Of a DNA stretch of 64,000 nucleotides, positions 1-9,352 are shown in pieces (within the stretch, counting starts at the first letter, position 1; every line of letters starts with the position of its first letter). Made by a program: the position numbers and the translations under genes. This stretch comes from RGIG8124 sp045130665. Its GTDB lineage: Bacteria > Bacillota > Clostridia > Christensenellales > CAG-917. The stretch covers positions 310,001-374,000 of the forward strand of contig JBGUQC010000004.1 of NCBI GenBank assembly GCA_045130665.1. Reading direction: 5' to 3'. The notes under the pieces are model-generated. The model was not told the DNA's origin. It was given only the letters and a program-made list of their open reading frames with translations, and ran no database searches.

Positions 1-1452
1 AAAGGCGTGTTTGTCATTTGTATAATCCACATCAGCAGTTTCCTTGGTCATGACAGAACTGAAAATATCATTAACGAATGTTAAGATTTCTCCCACGCTT
101 CTATGGTTTTCACTAAATTGAATAGCCCTCTCTTTTGGATATTTTGCTTGTCTTGCAAGGAATATCTTTGGATCTGCAAGTCTAAATTCATAGATAGATT
201 GCTTAACATCTCCAACGAAGAATGCCACATCATTAATTAAATGAGAATATATGTATTCTTGTGTTGGGTTAACGTCTTGATACTCATCCACAAAGATAGC
301 ATCAAAGTCTTTTCTAATTTCCTCGCCTTTAATGTCTAATAGTTCTATCATTTTATGCTCTAAATCATTATATGTGAGCATATTTTTTTGTTCTTTTAAA
401 AGCGTATATTCTGCTTCAAATCTAGAAACTATTTCTAATAGTTTTGCAATATATACTTTGCCTTGTTCATGGCCAACCTCAAAGTAATCCGAATCTTCCA
501 TTGCAGGCAAGAATTTCTTATTAACAAGGTCTCTAAACTCGGTTACAACAAGTTTAAATCTTTCTCTATTATCATCATGATTTCTATTTGCTTTTGTAGA
601 TAATTTATCTAGGGTTTTAGATATATCAATAATGTTCTTTAAATCAGAATGTTCAACGGTATTTATATAGATTAAAATATCCCCGTATACATCTAAAATA
701 TCCTGGTATTCCTCTTGTTTACCGAGGAAATGGATTCTATTTTGGCAAATTGAAATATCATCTTTTATCCTGTTTAGATTTTCAACATAGATATCCTTAA
801 CAATCTTTGCAAATGGGCTGTTCCAAACATCCTCAGAATAGCATTCATTTACTGTATCAAAGAAGGACTTTCTATCTGGTCTAATATCAATGATTGAATA
901 TAGCCTTGTAACTATATCACGAAGCTCATCATCACCGCGTGAAAACGAGAAAATATCGCCGAATTCAAGGAATATTTCATCTTGTTCTTCAATGTATTTA
1001 TCAAAGACATTATCTAATGCAGTATTAATCAAAATTTGTGCTGCATCATCGCTTAATATTTCAAATGATGGAGAAATATCTAATGCCTCGAAATTTTGTC
1101 TAATCATAGCGGAACAGAAGCTATGTGTAGTACCTATATTTGCAAAAGGTAAATCCTCTATTGCTTGTCTAAATAATTCCTCGGTTTCGCCGCCTTTCAT
1201 AAGCTGGTTATAAAGCTCTGTAGATAACCTATCTCTCAACTCTTCTCCAGCAGCATTATTATATGCAAGAACAATCATACGTTTAAGAGATGTTCCTCTA
1301 CCAATTTCAGCGATAATTCTATGAATGAGCGTTAATGTTTTTCCACTACCAGCGGAGGCAGATACTATAACTTCGCCATCTGTTATAATGGCATTTTCTT
1401 GCTGTTTAGACCAATCATAATCGTGATTATATATTTTTAGTGTCTTATCCAT
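1..1452 (-). CDS. addA: AddA helicase-nuclease subunit (5' part, runs off left edge)
   Basis: N-terminal 484 residues of the AddA (UvrD-family) subunit of the AddAB recombination nuclease, which resects double-strand ends for RecA loading. Visible features: a Q-motif region (WSKQQENAI), Walker A (SAGSGKT) near residue 35, the GTTHSFC region, and Walker B/DEYQD (VDEYQD) followed by a VGDVKQSIYEFR motif. The frame stays open to base 1, so the rest of the helicase and the C-terminal nuclease lie outside the window. The ATG at 1452 overlaps the addB stop by 8 nt (ATGGATAA), which implies translational coupling. Identification is firm. Confidence 0.95.
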   Translation of the reverse strand, partial: MDKTLKIYNHDYDWSKQQENAIITDGEVIVSASAGSGKTLTLIHRIIAEIGRGTSLKRMIVLAYNNAAGEELRDRLSTELYNQLMKGGETEELFRQAIEDLPFANIGTTHSFCSAMIRQNFEALDISPSFEILSDDAAQILINTALDNVFDKYIEEQDEIFLEFGDIFSFSRGDDELRDIVTRLYSIIDIRPDRKSFFDTVNECYSEDVWNSPFAKIVKDIYVENLNRIKDDISICQNRIHFLGKQEEYQDILDVYGDILIYINTVEHSDLKNIIDISKTLDKLSTKANRNHDDNRERFKLVVTEFRDLVNKKFLPAMEDSDYFEVGHEQGKVYIAKLLEIVSRFEAEYTLLKEQKNMLTYNDLEHKMIELLDIKGEEIRKDFDAIFVDEYQDVNPTQEYIYSHLINDVAFFVGDVKQSIYEFRLADPKIFLARQAKYPKERAIQFSENHRSVGEILTFVNDIFSSVMTKETADVDYTNDKHAF

Positions 1453-4400
1453 TGTCACGCCCTCCATCTTCTCCATTGATAATTACATCAAAGTCCTCGA
1501 TTTTTGCCTTAGAAAACTTTCTATTGTTAGTGTTTTTATATTTGCAAACGTCAGCATATCCACATACTCTGCATTGCTGGTCTTTTGGTTTTGCTTCTAC
1601 ATATCCACTTGCAATAGTTTCCAATCCTTTTTCAGATACAAGCTGAGCATACTTTTCCCAGTTATTTAAATCTTCTTTATTTGCATATACCTCAGGTGAT
1701 ATTCCTTTATTTTTTAATTTGAAAGGAACCATACTATCTTCTGCATTTTCTAAGGTATAATTTTTATCTATATTCTTATGAACATCTTCATCATTAAGAA
1801 CCACTCCCGTGTACTTGAATCTATTTGCAACTTCCTTTTTATCGTAGGATGCGTAAATTGGAAGATAGAAAGCGCCTATTGGATGGTAATTTGTGTTCTG
1901 TTCAATAGTTCTTAAGTAAAGCATCAATTGGATTTGTGTTCCGTAATACAATTCTGTGAGATCAATATCTGCGCTCTTATAAGTCTTATAGTCTACGATG
2001 AATACCTCGTCTCCACATTTATCTACCCTATCTATTTGACCAACAATATCTACCTCTTGTCCGTCTATATATAAAGATATAGGTTTGAAGGTTTTATCAT
2101 ATTTTGCGAACTTCTTCTCCGTATATAGTGGTTTAAAGTTAGAATTTTGAATGGATTTATAGATATTGGTGCATATCTCTTCACACTCTTTAAGTAACTT
2201 TTGGAATAGGCCTTTCTTCTCGTTTGCTGCCATGTTTTTATATCTTGGCATTTCCTCTATAGCGCCATCAAAGCATTGTTTGGTCATATCTTTAATATTG
2301 TCTTCTTCAACCTTTCCTTCTTGATATAACTGAACAAATAACTCTAATACCTTATGAATAATGGTACCCGTCTCATATCTTTGCATTTGAGCATCTTCTC
2401 TTTCTCTTAAGCCTAAACCATATGAAAGATAATATGCGTATGGGCATCTATAGAAAGACTCTATTTTAGATACAGAAGATTTAACTGAACCATCTTCTTC
2501 CTTTGGTCCTAATAATAGTTTTCCATCTTTTACATAATTTTGGTCTACAAATAAGTCTTGGATTTTATCTTTATCTTCACTATCTAGCATAGAATAAACT
2601 GTGCCGTAGATTTTTTCGTTTTCATCGCCTGCAACTCTATGTGGTACCAATGTTTTTAATACTGAATAGTATCTAGACTTAGGTGTTGAGAATAATGTCT
2701 CGTAAATCTTTTGTTTTTCAGCACTATCCTTTGAACCAATGTCTTCAAGATCTATTTCTTGCATTGGTATTTCGCCGCCTTTCTCGGTTAATAGGCTATT
2801 GATTTGTTGGAAAACAATAGAAGGTTTAATATGTCCACCTACTACAGATGTAGAATAGGAAATATCTGTTGTCTCAGCGGACTTTTTTAGTATTTCAATT
2901 GCGCCAAGAGATTGAATATAATTCTTTTCTCTAGTATTTGGAGAAATAAGGAGGCCTGCATTCTCCATATTTAATTCATCTTTATCTGAAATAATGATGC
3001 CGTTTTTCTCAACGCCTGGGAATGAACCTTGTGCAGCGCCAATTACATAGATTTTGCCCGTTCCTACGAATCTACTTCTCGTATCTCCAACATATACACT
3101 ATCTCTATATACTGGGACTGAGGAAATATCCACATTTTCTATCATGGACTTAAACATATCTAAGAAGCTTAATAGTGTTTTTGGCGTATTACCCATGATT
3201 ATGCTTATCTCATCAAAGATCATATCCAATTTCTTGTTTACTTGTTTTGCACATTTTTCATAATATTGGCTTACCTTTTTAATTGAAGTAATATGGCATG
3301 TCCACACATAATCTGTAGCCTTGCAAATATCCTTTAAAACACCAATGATTTTAGATGTGGCTATTTCTTTTTTGCCTATATTATCTAATGGCTTAACAAT
3401 GCTACACATAAATGCTCTTATATCCTCTGCTTTTTGGAGCAATTCTTCTTCACCCTTGCCCATTATTTCAAAGGTATCCTTGAATAATGTGTAGTTTACA
3501 TTGTATTTAAGAACATAGTTTTCAAACTTATGAATATCATCTAAATAGTCTTTATTTGGCTCTACTTCAACAACATCTAATTCATCTACCGGCAACTCTT
3601 CAACAACCTTATTTTTATAGTCTCCATAAAGATAAACAAATAATGGGTTTTTAACCATATCAAAGACGTCTGCTCTCTTATAATTACCCGTTACAATATT
3701 GAGTAAAGAGATAATGTATCTTACAAAAGTTTGCTCTGTAAGATTTGCCTTCTGATCAATATAGAAAGAGATTTTTAAGCGTTTAAATATCGAAATGATA
3801 CTATTAAGGTATGAATTTGGTTGGCAACAGACTATCTCGAAGTCCTGATAACGCTTACCTTCCTTCATAACTTTATACTTAATATCCAAAGCTACTCTTA
3901 GTATTTCATCATAAACTGAATTAGCTTTGTAGAAAGCATATGTGCCATTATTTTCAACCTTATTTTTTACGGATTTAAGGGAGAATAAATACTTGGAAAT
4001 CATATCCTGTGCAATAGGTAATTGTTCCCTATACTCTGCCTTTGAAATATCTAATCCAAGATTTGTCAATCTATCTAATATCTTATCTGCTGGATATATT
4101 TTTGCATTAGGATATTCGCATCCCTTTTCGGATCCAGAAGCAAGACCTATAACTACCTTATTACCAGCGTTTTCTAAACCTCTAATAATTGCGTATTGAA
4201 TAGCACTGAAATAATAGAAGTCCATAATGAAGTAATCATGGTTATAATCCTTCTCTTGCCTCATTAAAGATTCAGCATATAGCTCGAGCATTGTGGATGC
4301 ATCGTTATACTTCTCTTTTAATGCAGCTAAATATTTTTGATATACGAAAGCTAAATCATGAATTTTATGAGCAGTAGATGTTGGCAATTCATCTTGTGCA

Positions 4401-4801
4401 TTATAAAGACTATCTATGGATAAACCGCTAACCCTTAAGGTATTAATAGCATCTGCAAATTCTTCAGAAAATCCATCTCTCCCCGCGGATTTAGTGTAAT
4501 ATTCCATTCCATCCTTATTTTTGTCTATGACATCAGCCATCAACATAACAGAGCCTTCTTTTGTAAGGCAACGCTTCTCTTTCTCGCCTAATGCCTTTCT
4601 TGCAAGGTTCTTAAATGGTTGAACTTCTAAGTGGAATGTACACTCTTTATCCAATGCTTGAAGTAGTCCTCTTTCAACGGACATACTGAAATAATCTGGC
4701 ACAATTACTGTTACCATTTTTTGCTCGTTGAGACTTTTCTTGATTTCGTTTACCATTGCACGGTAAACACCACGTGTGGAATTAGATAATATAGCTTTCA
4801 T
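1445..4801 (-). CDS. addB: AddB nuclease subunit of AddAB
   Basis: 1118-residue AddB, partner of AddA in double-strand-break repair. The C-terminal RecB-like nuclease is clear: GQIDRVD and IVDYKTYK (about residue 935) carry the acidic and lysine catalytic residues. Four cysteines for an iron-sulfur cluster are placed as in AddB, one in FYRCPYAYY near residue 784 and three in QCRVCGYADVC near the C-terminus. The N-terminus begins MKAILSNSTRGVYRAM, where family members usually carry a GxxGxGKT Walker A loop; none is visible here, so the AddB ATP site may be lost. Start and promoter lie almost on top of each other (see the promoter entry). Confidence 0.95.
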   Translation of the reverse strand: MKAILSNSTRGVYRAMVNEIKKSLNEQKMVTVIVPDYFSMSVERGLLQALDKECTFHLEVQPFKNLARKALGEKEKRCLTKEGSVMLMADVIDKNKDGMEYYTKSAGRDGFSEEFADAINTLRVSGLSIDSLYNAQDELPTSTAHKIHDLAFVYQKYLAALKEKYNDASTMLELYAESLMRQEKDYNHDYFIMDFYYFSAIQYAIIRGLENAGNKVVIGLASGSEKGCEYPNAKIYPADKILDRLTNLGLDISKAEYREQLPIAQDMISKYLFSLKSVKNKVENNGTYAFYKANSVYDEILRVALDIKYKVMKEGKRYQDFEIVCCQPNSYLNSIISIFKRLKISFYIDQKANLTEQTFVRYIISLLNIVTGNYKRADVFDMVKNPLFVYLYGDYKNKVVEELPVDELDVVEVEPNKDYLDDIHKFENYVLKYNVNYTLFKDTFEIMGKGEEELLQKAEDIRAFMCSIVKPLDNIGKKEIATSKIIGVLKDICKATDYVWTCHITSIKKVSQYYEKCAKQVNKKLDMIFDEISIIMGNTPKTLLSFLDMFKSMIENVDISSVPVYRDSVYVGDTRSRFVGTGKIYVIGAAQGSFPGVEKNGIIISDKDELNMENAGLLISPNTREKNYIQSLGAIEILKKSAETTDISYSTSVVGGHIKPSIVFQQINSLLTEKGGEIPMQEIDLEDIGSKDSAEKQKIYETLFSTPKSRYYSVLKTLVPHRVAGDENEKIYGTVYSMLDSEDKDKIQDLFVDQNYVKDGKLLLGPKEEDGSVKSSVSKIESFYRCPYAYYLSYGLGLREREDAQMQRYETGTIIHKVLELFVQLYQEGKVEEDNIKDMTKQCFDGAIEEMPRYKNMAANEKKGLFQKLLKECEEICTNIYKSIQNSNFKPLYTEKKFAKYDKTFKPISLYIDGQEVDIVGQIDRVDKCGDEVFIVDYKTYKSADIDLTELYYGTQIQLMLYLRTIEQNTNYHPIGAFYLPIYASYDKKEVANRFKYTGVVLNDEDVHKNIDKNYTLENAEDSMVPFKLKNKGISPEVYANKEDLNNWEKYAQLVSEKGLETIASGYVEAKPKDQQCRVCGYADVCKYKNTNNRKFSKAKIEDFDVIINGEDGGRDNG

Positions 4802-4808
4802 GTCTCCA

Positions 4809-4836
4809 ATATTAGCACTTTTTTTCTGGGTGTCAA
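4809..4836 (-). promoter_or_regulatory. addB promoter, probably giving a leaderless mRNA
   Basis: On the minus strand TTGACA (4831-4836), a 16-nt spacer and TAATAT (4809-4814) form a near-consensus sigma-A promoter. The expected start of transcription, about 7 nt past the -10, falls at the addB ATG (4801). The GGAG sequence at 4805-4808 would then lie upstream of the RNA 5' end. Promoter call is good; leaderless use is inference. Confidence 0.6.
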
Positions 4837-4920
4837 TACCATAGACGGTACAAAATAAAATTATACTAATTTTTTTTTGTATTTATAAAATTTATATAAT
4901 TATATATCATTAAAAGATAT

Positions 4921-4948
4921 TTGCCTTAGATTTTATTTTGTTATATAA
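4921..4948 (+). promoter_or_regulatory. Promoter of the 4959 lipoprotein gene, very short leader
   Basis: TTGCCT (4921-4926), 16-nt spacer, TATAAT (4943-4948). Transcription should begin near 4955, only about 4 nt before the ATG at 4959. No Shine-Dalgarno sequence is present between them. Confidence 0.5.
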
Positions 4949-4958
4949 TCCATATATT

Positions 4959-5846
4959 ATGAAAAAGTTAAGTTTATTATTAATCGCAATAGTACTCGTT
5001 CTTGGTATGGCCTTTGGTCTAAGTGCATGTAACAATGCAACAACTGAAGGACAATTAGAGAATATTTTCTTTGATTACCAAGGAACAGGAAAAGAAATCT
5101 ACACATACGATGTAGCAAATTCTTCAAATGGTGCAACAGGTACCTACATTATTACAATTGAAACAAAAGAAAAAGATCAAGAAGTTACAATTATTGAAGA
5201 CTTCAAGGTTGAAAACTGCCCAGCTGGATATTTAGTAACAGATGAATTAACAATGTCAGATGGTTACACATCCAAAGCAACATGTTTCTTTGCAATTGCA
5301 CAAGTTAGCGGTACAACATCTCAATTCTTAAAACCAATTGCATCTTCAAAGAAAGTTACAGGTTCTGAGAATGACTTTACTTCATATGGTTCATACGAAG
5401 GCAAAAAGTACAATTACACATTAATTGCTAATGGTACAACAAAAGATGGTTCTGTTGAAGTCGGAACATCCAAAGTTTATGACAATAGCGAATTCCACCA
5501 AGTATTAAGAGGAATCAAAGATTCCATCTTCCAAGGTGGATTCACATTTGCTATGACAGTACCAATTGTAACAGCAACAGAAGAAACAGCAGTAAGTGTT
5601 TCAGCTAATTCCTCTGCAACCACAACAGTAATTGCTACAAACGTTCCAGATGGCGAAGGAAAGAAAGCATTTGAATGTTTCCCAGTTAGATTATCTAGAA
5701 GCACAAAAGTTGAAGGTATCTCTCAAACATTCTGGTATACAAAGGATCCAGTTGTTATAGATGGTTTCTCACTCAAACACGTATTAACAAAGATTGAAGA
5801 AGCTAGTGTAACTTATACACTTAAATCTTATGCAATTGAAATCTAA
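4959..5846 (+). CDS. Predicted lipoprotein of unknown function
   Basis: 295 residues starting MKKLSLLLIAIV. The signal peptide ends in a lipobox (LSAC) near residue 24, so the protein should be lipid-anchored on the outer face of the membrane. The remainder is rich in Thr/Ser and alternating hydrophobic residues, consistent with a beta-rich extracellular domain, but no family was recognised. I chose the ATG at 4959 rather than an upstream ATG at 4938 because the upstream one overlaps the -10 box and adds residues before the signal peptide. It is monocistronic: its own promoter precedes it and a strong terminator follows. Confidence 0.75.
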   Translation: MKKLSLLLIAIVLVLGMAFGLSACNNATTEGQLENIFFDYQGTGKEIYTYDVANSSNGATGTYIITIETKEKDQEVTIIEDFKVENCPAGYLVTDELTMSDGYTSKATCFFAIAQVSGTTSQFLKPIASSKKVTGSENDFTSYGSYEGKKYNYTLIANGTTKDGSVEVGTSKVYDNSEFHQVLRGIKDSIFQGGFTFAMTVPIVTATEETAVSVSANSSATTTVIATNVPDGEGKKAFECFPVRLSRSTKVEGISQTFWYTKDPVVIDGFSLKHVLTKIEEASVTYTLKSYAIEI

Positions 5847-5869
5847 ACTTAACTAAATATAAAAACAGA

Positions 5870-5900
5870 ATTAGGCTACACGTTAGCCTAATTTTTTTTA
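5870..5900 (+). terminator. Rho-independent terminator after the lipoprotein gene
   Basis: 9-bp perfect stem ATTAGGCTA / TAGCCTAAT with a 5-nt loop, followed by a run of T. Confidence 0.9.
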
Positions 5901-5962
5901 TCTTTATAATATTTATAAATTTGTGATACTATATTGATATACGTTTTTAGAGAAGTTATAAA

Positions 5963-6817
5963 ATGAATGATTTACTATATGTGTTTTTAATAATGTTCGG
6001 TATTCCAGCTATTCCAGGAATCATTGTTGGATTAGTTTTTCTCATTATTAAAATAGTAAAAAAGAAAAAAAATCGATTTAGTGATTATATTATTCGTAAT
6101 AGCCAAGCAATAAAAGATTTACAGGATGTCAATTCAAAATATGTATTCTATTCCACTGAAGATTGTGACGAGTGCCACACATATGATAATGAAACTTTTT
6201 ATGACAACATATCCTGCCAAGACTATTTAATATATCAGCTACAATTTAAACAAAGAATTATCAAAGATACAATTAAGTTAATTGATAAAAATTTCAACAT
6301 GTATTCGAACTATTGTAAGGAAGTCGCAAAAATAGATTCTTTCGGCAATTTCCCTATGTTATCCCATTCCAATAAAAAAAGAGCACTACAACTCGAAAGA
6401 TTATTGTTTGAACGATATAGAGCAAAACCTGTTTGTGGATTTTCTCTTACTGTTACATTAAGATGTTCAACGATGTATGGCCGTGCATATGCTTCAAAAT
6501 ATTCAATTTTTACAGAAGAAACTGTTTTGGATTTAATTAAACGAGTTAATAATAGAACTGGTGGTTTCTTTAATGACAGAGCAATATGGGATGCCATCTG
6601 CAGAGTAGAACGCGGCAAAGTTTCTAATAAGATGAGATTTAGTATTTATGAAAGAGATAATTATAGATGTCAAATATGCGGAAGACGCTTACCTGCCGAA
6701 AAACTTGAGATAGATCACATAAAACCAATAGCTAAAGGTGGGAAAAGCACCTATGATAATTTGCAATCATTGTGCAAAAGATGTAATCAAGAAAAAGGGG
6801 ATTCTTATGTAGAATAA
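5963..6817 (+). CDS. Membrane-tethered HNH endonuclease-like protein
   Basis: 284 residues. An N-terminal hydrophobic helix (about residues 4-32) followed by KKKK suggests a single membrane anchor with the rest in the cytoplasm. The C-terminus is a clear HNH domain: FSIYERDNYRCQICG, then EIDHIKPIAKGG (the HNH histidine), then LCKRCNQEKG; two CxxC pairs bind a structural metal. The middle (about 55-210) has cysteines (DCDECH) and helical sequence without recognised homology. It stands alone between two terminators. A membrane-linked HNH protein could act in DNA uptake, defence or recombination; the sequence does not decide this. Confidence 0.8.
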   Translation: MNDLLYVFLIMFGIPAIPGIIVGLVFLIIKIVKKKKNRFSDYIIRNSQAIKDLQDVNSKYVFYSTEDCDECHTYDNETFYDNISCQDYLIYQLQFKQRIIKDTIKLIDKNFNMYSNYCKEVAKIDSFGNFPMLSHSNKKRALQLERLLFERYRAKPVCGFSLTVTLRCSTMYGRAYASKYSIFTEETVLDLIKRVNNRTGGFFNDRAIWDAICRVERGKVSNKMRFSIYERDNYRCQICGRRLPAEKLEIDHIKPIAKGGKSTYDNLQSLCKRCNQEKGDSYVE

Positions 6818-6850
6818 AAAACCAGGGTTTGCGCCCTGGTTATTTTTTTT
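6815..6850. terminator. Bidirectional terminator between the HNH gene and pncB
   Basis: 7-bp stem ACCAGGG / CCCTGGT (6821-6827, 6834-6840) with A-run on the left and T-run on the right, so it can end transcription from both converging genes. Confidence 0.9.
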
Positions 6851-8282
6851 AATGTCTGCCTCCAAGCATTTGATTCTTGAGAGTCCATAACTTCTCGGAT
6901 AAGTCTACCTTAAAGTCTTGTGTGTTTATAACTCTTCTGTACTCTGGGAAGAATTCAGATATGCTCTTTTGCTCATATTCACCAATCTCTTTTAATGTTG
7001 GAAGCTTGTATACTAACTTGCCATCTACAAAGATATCCACCATTAATTCCTTAATGGAATAGTTCTCAAATGTGGTCTTTTTCCATGTTTGAGTTGGATG
7101 GAATACTGTTAATGGCTTGCTTGTGTCTATTTCTTCATCACGAAGCATAATTAAATCTGCAGCTGCCATGCCATTGCTCTTGTAAATACGAGCTATCTTC
7201 TTTAAGCCTGGATTGGTTATCTTCTCAATTGAGTTAGACATCTTAATCTTTGGCTCCATAACTCCTTCACTATTTTCAATAGCACACATCTTGTAAACAC
7301 CACCTAATGATGCATTACTGAATGATGTGATGAGTTTTGTTCCTATTCCATAAACGTCTATCTTGCAGTCTTGTGCTTTTAATGCGAGTAAAATGTCTTC
7401 ATCTATATCATTGGATGCAAAGATCTTAACATAGTCATAGCCTGCAGCATCTAGCATCTTTCTTGCTTCTCTAGATAAATATGCTAAATCTCCGCTGTCT
7501 AATCTAATACCAAGAGGTTTGTGTCCCTTTGCAACAAGTTCATCGAAAACTTTAATTGCATTTGGTACACCACTCTTTAGAGTGTCAAATGTATCTACGA
7601 GTAATAAACATGAATCTGGATATAACTCTGCATACTTTCTAAATGCATCAAGTTCACTATCAAATGTCATTACCCAACTGTGAGAATGTGTTCCCTTGAT
7701 TGGAATACCAAACATTTCGCCTGCAAGTACGTTAGATGTGCTATGTACACCACCTATATATGCAGCACGTGCACCATAAATACCTGCGTCTGGACCTTGA
7801 GCACGTCTTAAACCAAACTCAGAAATTGCATTCTTTGTGCACTCACAAAGTCTTGCTGCTTTTGTAGCAATAAGTGTTTGATGATTAACAATGCACAAAA
7901 TAGCTGTCTCAACTAATTGAGCTTGAATTAATGGTGCTGTAACTGTGAGGATTGGTTCGTATGGGAAAATCATTGTTCCCTCTGGAACCGCCTTGATAGA
8001 ACCCGTAAATTTGAATTCTCTTAGAGCATTGAAGAAGTCTTCATCAAAGATATTTTGAGACTTTAAATAAGCAATGTCTTCCTCGCCAAAATGTAAGTCT
8101 TGAATATAATCAACAACTTGCTCAAGTCCTGCTACTATGGCATAGCCATAACCACCAGAACCCCTGTAGAATAAATCAAAGGATGCTTCTCTCTTATCTA
8201 GACCATACTTGTGATAACCATTTGCCATGGTTAATTGATATAGGTCTGTAAGCATTGTTAAGTTTCTTCCCTCGTAAATCAT
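6849..8282 (-). CDS. pncB: Nicotinate phosphoribosyltransferase
   Basis: 477-residue cytoplasmic enzyme that joins nicotinate to PRPP, with ATP hydrolysis, to make nicotinate mononucleotide for NAD salvage. Family motifs in order: LTDLYQLTMANGY at the N-terminus, the GGVHSTSNV and GTHSHSWVM region around the active-site histidine, RLDSGDLAYLS (phosphate binding), FASNDIDE and DVYGIGTKL. Length is normal for the Gram-positive group. It is the last gene of galK-lgt-pncB, 8 nt after lgt, and ends at a bidirectional terminator. No NAD-responsive regulator or site is visible. Confidence 0.95.
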   Translation of the reverse strand: MIYEGRNLTMLTDLYQLTMANGYHKYGLDKREASFDLFYRGSGGYGYAIVAGLEQVVDYIQDLHFGEEDIAYLKSQNIFDEDFFNALREFKFTGSIKAVPEGTMIFPYEPILTVTAPLIQAQLVETAILCIVNHQTLIATKAARLCECTKNAISEFGLRRAQGPDAGIYGARAAYIGGVHSTSNVLAGEMFGIPIKGTHSHSWVMTFDSELDAFRKYAELYPDSCLLLVDTFDTLKSGVPNAIKVFDELVAKGHKPLGIRLDSGDLAYLSREARKMLDAAGYDYVKIFASNDIDEDILLALKAQDCKIDVYGIGTKLITSFSNASLGGVYKMCAIENSEGVMEPKIKMSNSIEKITNPGLKKIARIYKSNGMAAADLIMLRDEEIDTSKPLTVFHPTQTWKKTTFENYSIKELMVDIFVDGKLVYKLPTLKEIGEYEQKSISEFFPEYRRVINTQDFKVDLSEKLWTLKNQMLGGRH

Positions 8283-8290
8283 ATTTCCCT

Positions 8291-9349
8291 CTATTTATCA
8301 ATTTTAGAATATGGCATGTAAACTTCCATATCATAAATTTTGTCTGAACTTAATTTGTAAATCTTTTCAAAGAATTTTGCATATCCTTTATCTGAATTGA
8401 CTAACTTACCAACAAATGTATAACTCCATACATCAAACTTGGTAACCTTAATCTTTGAAATAGTTCCTGCCTCTGTTGCAAACTTCATCTTGTTGTAGCT
8501 TACCTTTGTTAATCTGTAGAACAAGAATATTGCACCTACAACAATTGTAATTGGTAACATTGTCCAACAAAGAACTTGTGTAATTGGAACAGCATCTACT
8601 CTTATATATTCATTCAATGCTCTAATTATGCACTCCCATGCAATATAACAGAATGCAAGTATACCAGCTGCTTTTTTGTTCTTTTTAAGAACAATTGTAA
8701 ACATAACAGCGCCGATAAGGTTCCATACTAATTCATAGAAGAATGTTGCTGCAAACCAGTATCCACCATTGTTTGCATTAATGTATCCCCAAACTTGGTC
8801 ATAGTACTCTGGTGCTACACCACTTGGATCTGTAATATATATTGCAATTGGGAAATGTTGCATGGATGCTTTTGTAATAGCAATACCAAATGCTTCTTGG
8901 TTAATGAAGTTACCTACTCTTCCTATTGCTTGTGCAAGCAATACTGGAACAACAGCTGTGTCTAAACACATTCCTAAGGATAATTGTTTTCTATGTCTAA
9001 ACCAGAATATGATAATTCCACCAATACCACCTATAATTCCACCAATGATGGTTAATCCACCTTCCCAAATGGCTATCATGTTGACAAAGTCATCAAAAGA
9101 TGTCCAGTGGTAGAAATATTCAGATGGTCTAACAATTACGTAAAGTAATCTTGCACATACTACACCGAGTGGTACAACCCATAAAAAGATTTCAACACCA
9201 TCATCTGTGTGCATGCCTATTTTTTTCATGTGCCAGCATACGATAAATAAGGCAATAATCATGCCAAATGTTATCAATAAGCCGTACCACGCTACTTCTA
9301 TGTCGCCTATTCTAAAGGCAATTCTATCAATTGCAAGTAATGTTTCCAT
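8291..9349 (-). CDS. lgt: Phosphatidylglycerol-prolipoprotein diacylglyceryl transferase
   Basis: Integral membrane enzyme that transfers diacylglycerol from phosphatidylglycerol to the lipobox cysteine of prolipoproteins. The Lgt signature GRVGNFINQEAFG is present, and there are about seven hydrophobic segments. At 352 residues it is longer than the usual 260-300; the extra residues form a charged C-terminal tail after the last helix (from about residue 290). It supplies the modification needed by the several lipoproteins in this window. It lies 3 nt after galK and 8 nt before pncB, in one operon. Confidence 0.95.
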   Translation of the reverse strand: METLLAIDRIAFRIGDIEVAWYGLLITFGMIIALFIVCWHMKKIGMHTDDGVEIFLWVVPLGVVCARLLYVIVRPSEYFYHWTSFDDFVNMIAIWEGGLTIIGGIIGGIGGIIIFWFRHRKQLSLGMCLDTAVVPVLLAQAIGRVGNFINQEAFGIAITKASMQHFPIAIYITDPSGVAPEYYDQVWGYINANNGGYWFAATFFYELVWNLIGAVMFTIVLKKNKKAAGILAFCYIAWECIIRALNEYIRVDAVPITQVLCWTMLPITIVVGAIFLFYRLTKVSYNKMKFATEAGTISKIKVTKFDVWSYTFVGKLVNSDKGYAKFFEKIYKLSSDKIYDMEVYMPYSKIDK

Positions 9350-9352
9350 AAA

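Noticed and set aside
5934..5962. TTGATA-17-TATAAA as promoter of the HNH gene
   Set aside because: Its -10 touches the ATG, so transcription would begin inside the gene.
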